DNA of 64,000 nucleotides from Actinospineispora spinosispora DSM 44797 (GTDB lineage Bacteria; Actinomycetota; Actinomycetes; Mycobacteriales; Pseudonocardiaceae). Location of the stretch: contig NZ_KE386835.1 of the NCBI RefSeq assembly GCF_000429025.1, positions 186,001 to 250,000 of the forward strand, read 5' to 3'. The notes below the pieces were generated by a model, which was given only the letters and a program-made list of their open reading frames with translations, was not told the DNA's origin and searched no databases. This document shows positions 58,281-64,000 of this stretch, in pieces. Numbering within the stretch: the stretch's first letter is position 1; each line of letters starts with the position of its first letter. The position numbers were made by a program, and so were the translations under genes.

Positions 58281-58665
58281 GCCGGAACTCCTTCGGAGAC
58301 TCGCGGAGCCGACTTAGCCATCGCTCAGCCGGGCCGCCAGCGCCGGAACTTTCTCGGAGACTCGCGGAGCCCACCTAGCCGCCGCTCAGCCAGGCCGCCA
58401 GCGCCGGAACTCCCTCGGAGACTCGCGGAGCCAACCTAGCCGCCGCTCAGCCAGGCCGCCAGCGCCGGAACTCCCTCGGAGACTCGCGGAGCCAACCTAG
58501 CCGCCGCTCAGCGAGGCCGCCAGCGCCGGAACTCCCTCGGAGGCTCGCGGAGCCAACTCAGCCGTCGCCCAGCCAGGCTGCCAGCACCGGAACCCCTCCG
58601 GAGACTCCCGCAGCCGACCTAGCCGCCGCTCGGGCTGGCTGCCAGTGCCGGAGCTCCCTCGACTC
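58281..58665. repeat. 61-bp tandem repeat array (about six units)
   Basis: The words CGCTCAGCC (58322, 58383, 58444, 58505) and, more diverged, at 58566 and 58627 recur every 61 bp. GACTCGCGGAGCC recurs at 58298, 58359, 58420, 58481, 58542 and 58603 with the same period. A unit contains GGCCGCCAGCGCCGGAACT and CCTCGGAGACTCGCGGAG. The middle units differ by few bases and the rightmost two are degraded, the pattern of an ageing minisatellite. No open frame fits it. Confidence 0.92.
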
Positions 58666-58835
58666 GACGGGCCCTCCTTGCTGCGCTGCGGACCAGCGTG
58701 GCTTGGGGGCTAGTCTGTGTCTCATGGCAACGCCTGTGCATGCCGCCGTCGTGCGCTGACCTGCGTCGAACCTATCGGAGTTCACCCGGTCAGCGCGCTC
58801 TTCGACGTGCGCGCATCACGCACAGGACAGGTCTC
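58666..58835 (+). other. Methyltransferase leader with a candidate 11-residue uORF
   Basis: After a TAGTCT -10-like element (58711-58716), an ATG at 58724 starts MATPVHAAVVR and stops at 58759. It is followed by GAAC..GTTC and GCGCGC..GCGCGC pairings before the methyltransferase ATG at 58836. The layout resembles a leader-peptide attenuator, but no coding signal beyond the short frame supports it. Confidence 0.3.
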
Positions 58836-59960
58836 ATGACCAGCTTGCTCTCTCTTCATGGCGATTCCCTTCGCTGGATTTCCGCCACCGGCGGCACCAC
58901 ACCTCGGCGGCTGGTCGCCGCCGACGACCGGCTCACGGCCGACCGGGCGGCCCGGCTCGCCGGGCAGCGCACCGGGATGGTGTGGCGCGGCGACTATCGG
59001 GGCGCCCGTCAGCTGTTGACCGCGCTCGGCAGACGGATCCCGGTCACCCCGGGACGGCACGGCACCGATCTGGCCGAGGCGTTCCGCGAGCAGCGGCGCA
59101 ACCAGGCCCGTCGAGCCGGCAGGCTGGGCATGCTGCTGGTCCCGATCGAGCCCGGGTTCGTCATCCCGCTGCGGAACGCACCCGACGTCACCCGGGCCTG
59201 CGCCGAGGTGTACCCGGAGCTCGACGGCCCCTCGGTCATCGCGCTGCGTGAGCTGCTCGGCGTGATCGGCGCGCACGAGTGGCGCACGGCCGGCGTCCCG
59301 GTCGTCGCGCTCGGGACCGGACCGGACGGCGCGCCGGTCCGGATTCGTCCACGTCACGGGGTGTTCGCGCCCACCCGCAACGAGTACATCGACCTCGTCG
59401 CCGCCGCCCCGCTGCCCTGCCGCAGCCGGGCGATCGACGTCGGCACCGGCACCGGCGTGCTCGCCGCGTTGCTCGCCACACGTGGTGTCGCGCGGATCGT
59501 GGCCACCGACATCACCGCGTCGGCCGTCGCCTGCGCCACCGACAACATGCGCGACCTCGGGCTCAGCGCACGCGTGGAGGTGCAGCTCACCGACCTGTTC
59601 CCGACCGGGCGCGCCCCTCTCGTCGTGTGCAACCCGCCGTGGCTGCCCGCCGCGGCCCGCACCGACCTGGACCGCGCGGTCTACGACCCGGGAAGCCGGA
59701 TGCTGACCGGTTTCCTGCACGGGCTCGCCGCGCACCTCGAGCCGGCCGGTGAGGGCTGGCTGGTCCTGTCGGATCTGGCGGAACGGCTGGGCCTGCGCCG
59801 GGCCGACGAGCTCACGCTGGCGATCCACGCGGCGGGCCTGCGGGTGATCGCCCGAACGGACACCACCCCCGCGCACTCCCGAGCGGCCGACCCCCGGGAT
59901 CCCCTGCACGCGGCAAGGTCAGCCGAACAGATCTCCCTCTACCGGCTGACTGCCGCCTGA
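58836..59960 (+). CDS. Class I SAM-dependent methyltransferase, HemK/PrmC-like
   Basis: A 374-residue methyltransferase. SAM motif I is VGTGTGVLAALLA, motif II has ATDITASAVACA, and NPPW (in VVCNPPWLPAA) is the substrate-amide motif of PrmC/HemK and related N-methylases. The N-terminal ~180 residues (helical, RRWxQ-like) are not the PrmC accessory domain, so it is probably not the release-factor glutamine methylase. Substrate unknown. The ATG at 58836 follows a possible short leader peptide. The gene is convergent with DUF445, separated by a word-family palindrome. Confidence 0.85.
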   Translation: MTSLLSLHGDSLRWISATGGTTPRRLVAADDRLTADRAARLAGQRTGMVWRGDYRGARQLLTALGRRIPVTPGRHGTDLAEAFREQRRNQARRAGRLGMLLVPIEPGFVIPLRNAPDVTRACAEVYPELDGPSVIALRELLGVIGAHEWRTAGVPVVALGTGPDGAPVRIRPRHGVFAPTRNEYIDLVAAAPLPCRSRAIDVGTGTGVLAALLATRGVARIVATDITASAVACATDNMRDLGLSARVEVQLTDLFPTGRAPLVVCNPPWLPAAARTDLDRAVYDPGSRMLTGFLHGLAAHLEPAGEGWLVLSDLAERLGLRRADELTLAIHAAGLRVIARTDTTPAHSRAADPRDPLHAARSAEQISLYRLTAA

Positions 59961-59966
59961 CCCTCT

Positions 59967-60038
59967 CACCTCGCAGAGCGTCGTGTTGCGTCGCAGATGC
60001 CGCAGCGTCTGCGACGCGACGTGGGGCTCTGCGAAGTT
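59967..60038. repeat. Extragenic inverted repeat, TCGCAGA-word family, second copy
   Basis: Arms carry CTCGCAGAGCG and GCGTCGCAGATGC on the left and TCTGCGACGC plus GGCTCTGCGAAG on the right. The left arm closely matches the element at 3844-3913 (TCGCAGAGCGTC, TGCGTCGCAGA). It starts 7 bp after the methyltransferase stop, between convergent genes. Confidence 0.75.
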
Positions 60039-60062
60039 GAGCTCAGTGCGGGTCAGCGGTCG

Positions 60063-61262
60063 CTAGTGGCCGATCAGGAGGAGGACCTGGAGCTCACCGA
60101 CGATCGCGCCCAGGATGCCGCCCACCAGGATCAGTTTCCACTCATCCTGCTTGAAGGCGGGGCGCAGGACGGACTCGAACTCCAGCGGGGTCATCGCGCG
60201 CATCGCGCCGACGATGGTCTGCTCGATCGCCAGCGCGTCCTTCGCGTACGCCATGACCGGCGCCATCGTGGACGGCGCGGTGGCGATCGCCCTGGCGACC
60301 ACCTCGTCCTTGAACTCCTGGTACCGGCGGGTCCCGATGGAGAGCATGACGAGCGGCCTCGCCACGCCGACCTGGCGGTCCACCACCTCCGACACGTGCC
60401 GCTGCACCAGCCCGATCAAGCGGTCCGACTTCGGACCGGTCAGCAGTGCGTCCATCATCGCGGGCACGGTCAGCACCTCGTCGGCGACCATCTTGGCGTA
60501 GTCGCCCATGACCTCGTGGCGCCGACGCTGGAACATGCCCTGCCAGCGAATCCCCAGGTAGCGGCGTTCCTCACGCGGAAAGAAGATCATCTTCAGGGCG
60601 ATCCAGTCGGTGGTCAGCCCGACGATCGCACCGAAGACCGGCATCACCAGCGGGTTGTGCGTCAGCGCCCACACGCCGGCCTGCAACAGACCGATCACCA
60701 GCCCGAAGTACAGACCGCTGCGCGCGATGAACTTCAGCTCCGGCGCACCGATGTCGCGGAACAGCCGGTTCAGCGCGCCCCGGTCGGCGATCAGGTTGCG
60801 CAGCGCCATGTCCCACACGTCCAGGTAGGCGTCCGGGTTGCGGGACAGGTCGGCGATCAGCTCCTCGACCGCCTTCGGCGCCCGCGCGGCGATCTGCGCC
60901 AGAATCCGCCGCTGCGCTTCCTCCGGGAGCATCTCCCACAGCTGCGGTTGGTACTTCGCCATCAGCTCGGTGCCGATCTCGGTGACCGCCTTCGTCATCG
61001 GCTCCCGCAGGTGCTCCCCGAGCGCCTTCGGGTCGAGCCGGCCGAGAATCTGGTTCACGTCGATCAGACGGCCGAGCAACAGGCTCATCGAGATGCTGCC
61101 CATCCGGCCCGCGTGCCGGGGGATGATGCCCTGCCAGCCGAGCAGCGGCGGTTTGCCGACGAACTCGATCGGCCGGAACATCATCTCGATGGCGACCAGC
61201 TTCGTCGTGTATCCGATGAACGCCGCTAACAGCGGCATCGACAGGTAGGTCAGCCAGCTCAT
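60063..61262 (-). CDS. DUF445-domain membrane protein (YheB-like)
   Basis: A 399-residue DUF445 protein. The N-terminal helix WLTYLSMPLLAAFIGYTTKL includes the family GYTTK/N motif, the central block LGWQGIIPRHAGRMG is typical, and GLYFGLVIGLLQAGVWALTHN and VGGILGAIVGELQVLLLIG are further membrane segments. The family resembles bacterial YheB-type proteins of unknown function, linked to envelope or sporulation in some species. Start ATG 61262 overlaps the RNA methylase stop (ATGA), so the two form an operon. The frame is open far upstream but across other genes. Confidence 0.88.
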   Translation of the reverse strand: MSWLTYLSMPLLAAFIGYTTKLVAIEMMFRPIEFVGKPPLLGWQGIIPRHAGRMGSISMSLLLGRLIDVNQILGRLDPKALGEHLREPMTKAVTEIGTELMAKYQPQLWEMLPEEAQRRILAQIAARAPKAVEELIADLSRNPDAYLDVWDMALRNLIADRGALNRLFRDIGAPELKFIARSGLYFGLVIGLLQAGVWALTHNPLVMPVFGAIVGLTTDWIALKMIFFPREERRYLGIRWQGMFQRRRHEVMGDYAKMVADEVLTVPAMMDALLTGPKSDRLIGLVQRHVSEVVDRQVGVARPLVMLSIGTRRYQEFKDEVVARAIATAPSTMAPVMAYAKDALAIEQTIVGAMRAMTPLEFESVLRPAFKQDEWKLILVGGILGAIVGELQVLLLIGH

Positions 61263-62095
61263 TCGGCTGTACCCCTGGAGTCCGGGCTCCCGATCCGGTG
61301 CCGTCGCGCCTCGTAGAGCATCAGGCCGGCCGCGACCGCGAGGTTCAGCGACTCGGCCGTACCGACCATCGGAATCCGGACCACCCGGTCGGCGCCTTCC
61401 AGCGCAACGTCCGGCAGCCCGTCGCCCTCGCTGCCCAGCAGGATCGCCGACGGGGTCGACTGCTCGCCCGACCAGTACTCCCGCTCGGCATACCCCGAGG
61501 TGGCGACCACCGAGACCGAACGGTCTCGCGCCCAGCCGAAGAACGTGGGCAGGTCGGGCAGGCGCACGACGGGCACAGCGAACAGTGAACCCATGCTCGC
61601 CTTCACCGCCGAGGGCGCGAACTGGTCGGCGGTGTCGCCGACCAGGAGGACACCCGCTGCCCCGGCCGCGTCCGCGGTGCGGATGATCGTGCCGAGGTTG
61701 CCCGGGTTGGCCACGTCGTGCAGCGCAACGAACACCCCGTCCGCCGGCACGTCCAGCGAGTCCGAGGCGGTCGTCCTGATCCGCACCACCGCGAACAGCC
61801 CCGGCGAGCGGTCGCGCTCGGTCAGCCGTCCGGCCAGCTCGGCGCTCACCTCGGCGACCCGCACTCCCCGCGCACGCTGTGCCGTCACCATGTCGGCGGC
61901 CGAGTCGGGCAGCAGCTCCGAGGCCACCACCAGCGTCTCGACCGTCCAGCCCGCCTCGACCGCGCGCCACACCGGCTGAACGCCCTCGACGACGAACGCG
62001 CCCTCGCGGCGCCGATGTTTGCGGTCCGCCAACGATCGAATGCGTTTGACCAGCGGATTGGCCGCGCTGGTGATCACCTCGTTGGCTTGTGTCAC
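61259..62095 (-). CDS. TrmH/SpoU-family RNA methyltransferase
   Basis: A 278-residue SPOUT RNA methyltransferase. The N-terminal L30-like RNA-binding domain (ANPLVKRIRSLADRKHRR) is followed by the SAM-binding knot: LHDVANPGNLGTIIRTADAAG (motif 1), LLGSEGDGLP (motif 2) and IPMVGTAESLNLAVAAGLML (motif 3). It methylates 2'-O of a ribose in rRNA or tRNA; rRNA (tsnR-like) and tRNA members look alike, so the exact base is unclear. GTG start. It is the first gene of an operon with DUF445. Confidence 0.92.
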   Translation of the reverse strand: MTQANEVITSAANPLVKRIRSLADRKHRRREGAFVVEGVQPVWRAVEAGWTVETLVVASELLPDSAADMVTAQRARGVRVAEVSAELAGRLTERDRSPGLFAVVRIRTTASDSLDVPADGVFVALHDVANPGNLGTIIRTADAAGAAGVLLVGDTADQFAPSAVKASMGSLFAVPVVRLPDLPTFFGWARDRSVSVVATSGYAEREYWSGEQSTPSAILLGSEGDGLPDVALEGADRVVRIPMVGTAESLNLAVAAGLMLYEARRHRIGSPDSRGTAE

Positions 62096-62150
62096 GCGTG
62101 CAATCTACTGTCGGGTAAACCCATGTCCCGTAGCCACTCCGGAGGACGTC

Positions 62151-62609
62151 ATGACCAAGCCCGGCACCGACCTCACCGCGACGACGGACTCGATCGCAGC
62201 GTCGGATCTCGTCACCGCGTTCCTCGACGCGCTCGGCCGCCTCGACATCGACGCCGCGCTCGCGCTGCTCGCCGAGGACATCGTCTACCAGAACGTCTCG
62301 CTGCCGAAGGCACAGGGCAAGGAGGCGGTGGCCAAGCAGCTCGCGCTGATGGGCAAGTACTGCACCGCGTTCGAGGCGATCAACCACCGCATCGTCGGCG
62401 ACGGGAACACCGTGCTGACCGAGCGGACCGACATCATCGAGGTCGGCAAGATTCGCTCGGAGTTCTGGGTGTGCGGCACGTTCGAGGTCCGCGACGGCCG
62501 GATCGTGCTGTGGCGCGACTACTTCGACTGGGCCAACCTGCTGGGCGCGGCGGCGAAGGGCGCGGGAAAGGCGCTGGTCGGGATGGCGAGGAACCTGCGA
62601 CGCAAGTGA
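62151..62609 (+). CDS. Limonene-1,2-epoxide hydrolase-like (SnoaL-fold) protein
   Basis: A 152-residue SnoaL/LEH-type cone fold. The catalytic Arg/Asp pair is in LTERTDIIEV, with another Asp in RDYFDW, matching the Asp-Arg-Asp arrangement of limonene epoxide hydrolase. Close relatives hydrate epoxides of terpenes or steroids, or have no known activity. The ATG at 62151 follows GGAGGACGTC. It is a single gene with no terpene genes around. Confidence 0.78.
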   Translation: MTKPGTDLTATTDSIAASDLVTAFLDALGRLDIDAALALLAEDIVYQNVSLPKAQGKEAVAKQLALMGKYCTAFEAINHRIVGDGNTVLTERTDIIEVGKIRSEFWVCGTFEVRDGRIVLWRDYFDWANLLGAAAKGAGKALVGMARNLRRK

Positions 62610-62639
62610 CGGACACCGGCTGCTAGGTTGAGGGGGAAG

Positions 62640-62656
62640 GTCAACGAATAGTTGAC
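62640..62656. promoter_or_regulatory. GTCAAC-N5-GTTGAC palindrome in a leader
   Basis: Exact 6-bp arms with spacer GAATA, about 10 bp after a TAGGTT -10-like element (62624-62629) and 60 bp before the coiled-coil gene. It could be an operator. Confidence 0.35.
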
Positions 62657-62715
62657 CACCGCGCGGGTGCGCCGCTCCCCCTGGGCACCCGGTGTGCCGA
62701 CGAAGAGGAATCACG

Positions 62716-63276
62716 ATGTCCCGTAAGACCAAGTCCGGTAAGAACGCCGCCTCGACCCTGGACCGCCGCCGCGAGACCCTGCTGGCCAGGACGAGCGCGG
62801 CCGACGAGTCCGCCACGAAGCTGAGCACGCTGGAGGAGGAGCTGCGAGCCACCTCGCAGCGGAAGCGTGACGACGAGGCGAGCCTCAGCGAGGCCCTGAT
62901 CCGCATCGCCGAGCTGAAGAAGGCGATCAAGTCCGCCGAGAAGCGACGCACGAAGCTGCGGTCCGCGCGCAAGGACGCCCGCCAGGACCACACCGAGGCA
63001 CGCAGGCGCGCCGAGGTGGCGGAGGCCAAGTACGACCGCGCGGTGCTCGCCGACCTGCTGCGCAGGGAGAAGGACCGGGACCTGGCCGCGCACGCCGCGC
63101 GGCAGCCCACACCCGTCGATCCGGCCGCGGCGGAGTCGCCGGAGGCGCAGGGCCAGCCGAGCAACGGCCTGGCCAGCCGCGCGCTGTCCGGCCCCGCCCG
63201 CTGGGCGACCCGCTCGATCGGCCGCAACGGCTCCGCCGAGCCCACCGCCGCCACCCAGACCGGAGCCACCGCCTAG
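62716..63276 (+). CDS. Hypothetical coiled-coil protein
   Basis: A 186-residue basic protein with a long heptad-like region (residues ~20-120; LEEELRATSQRKRDDEASLS, ARRRAEVAEAKYDRAV) and a Pro/Ala-rich C-terminal tail. No signal peptide or membrane segment. The ATG at 62716 is preceded by GAGGAATC. I do not recognise the family; similar Lys/Arg/Glu-rich proteins are common in actinobacteria. The 50-nt palindrome follows immediately after the stop. Confidence 0.65.
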   Translation: MSRKTKSGKNAASTLDRRRETLLARTSAADESATKLSTLEEELRATSQRKRDDEASLSEALIRIAELKKAIKSAEKRRTKLRSARKDARQDHTEARRRAEVAEAKYDRAVLADLLRREKDRDLAAHAARQPTPVDPAAAESPEAQGQPSNGLASRALSGPARWATRSIGRNGSAEPTAATQTGATA

Positions 63277-63317
63277 AACCCGTGAGTGCCGCGGCCGCCT
63301 ATAGGTGGCCGCGGCAC

Positions 63318-63326
<9 letters not shown>
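63277..63326. repeat. 50-nt near-perfect palindrome
   Basis: Arms of 25 nt from 63277 to 63326 with one mismatched position; the arm begins AACCCGTGAGTGCCGCGGCC and the centre is CCTATAGG. It starts right after the upstream stop and overlaps the 3' end of the convergent ABC ATPase gene. It shares CGTGAGTG with the palindrome at 33958. Confidence 0.88.

Positions 63327-64000
<674 letters not shown>

Noticed and set aside
58041..58665. CRISPR array
   Set aside because: Repeats are contiguous without unique spacers and there are no cas genes, so these are tandem repeats.
60063..63269. 1068-residue minus-strand frame
   Set aside because: Only the part from 61262 to 60063 (DUF445) is real. The rest runs antisense or through the RNA methylase, LEH-like and coiled-coil genes without domain sense.

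Overview
The window is a high-GC actinobacterial chromosome segment, most likely from the Pseudonocardiaceae (Amycolatopsis/Saccharothrix-like). The evidence is strong G/C bias at third codon positions, many GTG starts, a complete eight-gene yrbE-mce operon, a mycofactocin-type dehydrogenase, a DUF222/13E12 HNH protein, a wax-ester-synthase-like acyltransferase, a furA-katG pair and an NmtR-type nickel/cobalt sensor. No rRNA, tRNA, CRISPR, integrase or complete insertion sequence was found, so this looks like chromosome rich in accessory metabolism rather than an acquired island.

Layout. Bases 1-4.4 kb hold small enzymes and hypotheticals. Bases 4.6-17.7 kb are the most coherent block: a phosphoenolpyruvate-synthase/rifampicin-phosphotransferase-like dikinase, an HD hydrolase and a tyrosine-phosphatase-like enzyme form one operon. 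A QsdR-like TetR regulator separates it from two YrbE permeases and six Mce proteins. Both operons start from nearly identical promoter/operator sequences (31 of 36 bases), so they should form one regulon: an envelope lipid/sterol-type importer plus enzymes that add and remove phosphate. Bases 17.8-25.3 kb carry a secreted TAP-like peptidase, a GntR regulator, a DUF899 protein, furA-katG with a strong terminator, and small membrane proteins.

Bases 25.4-29.8 kb hold a two-component system plus MacB-like ABC exporter, and 30-33.9 kb an MpaB-like oxygenase with a divergent TetR, an SDR, and a TetR-GPP34 operon. Bases 34.0-39.7 kb form a tight five-gene operon: a VioC/clavaminate-synthase-like amino-acid hydroxylase, an ornithine-cyclodeaminase/SbnB-like enzyme, a fold-III PLP decarboxylase, a cysteine-synthase/SbnA-like enzyme and a MATE exporter. 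There is no NRPS or siderophore synthetase, so the likely product is a small modified amino acid, perhaps derived from diaminopropionate. Directly upstream is a P1B-4 Co/Ni/Fe ATPase with its NmtR repressor and a clear operator.

Bases 42-50 kb include the DUF222-HNH gene with structured repeats, a WS/DGAT, a His/Asp-rich secreted microprotein, a folP2-like/RibD-like pair and a large repetitive membrane-anchored protein. Bases 50.5-56.7 kb are a catabolic block: IclR, an isocitrate-lyase-family lyase, LeuC/LeuD-like hydratase subunits, a mycofactocin-type SDR and a MoxR/VWA pair separated by an in-frame TGA. Bases 56.8-64 kb end with TetR/LysE, two tandem-repeat arrays, a methyltransferase, DUF445, a SpoU-type RNA methylase, a limonene-epoxide-hydrolase-like protein and a truncated sugar ABC ATPase.

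A recurring theme is long, near-perfect inverted repeats without T-tracts at gene 3' ends (at least nine). One subfamily repeats the same short word twice in each arm. They probably act as terminators but are sequence-related enough to look like a dispersed element family. All calls are from reading the sequence; no database search was run.
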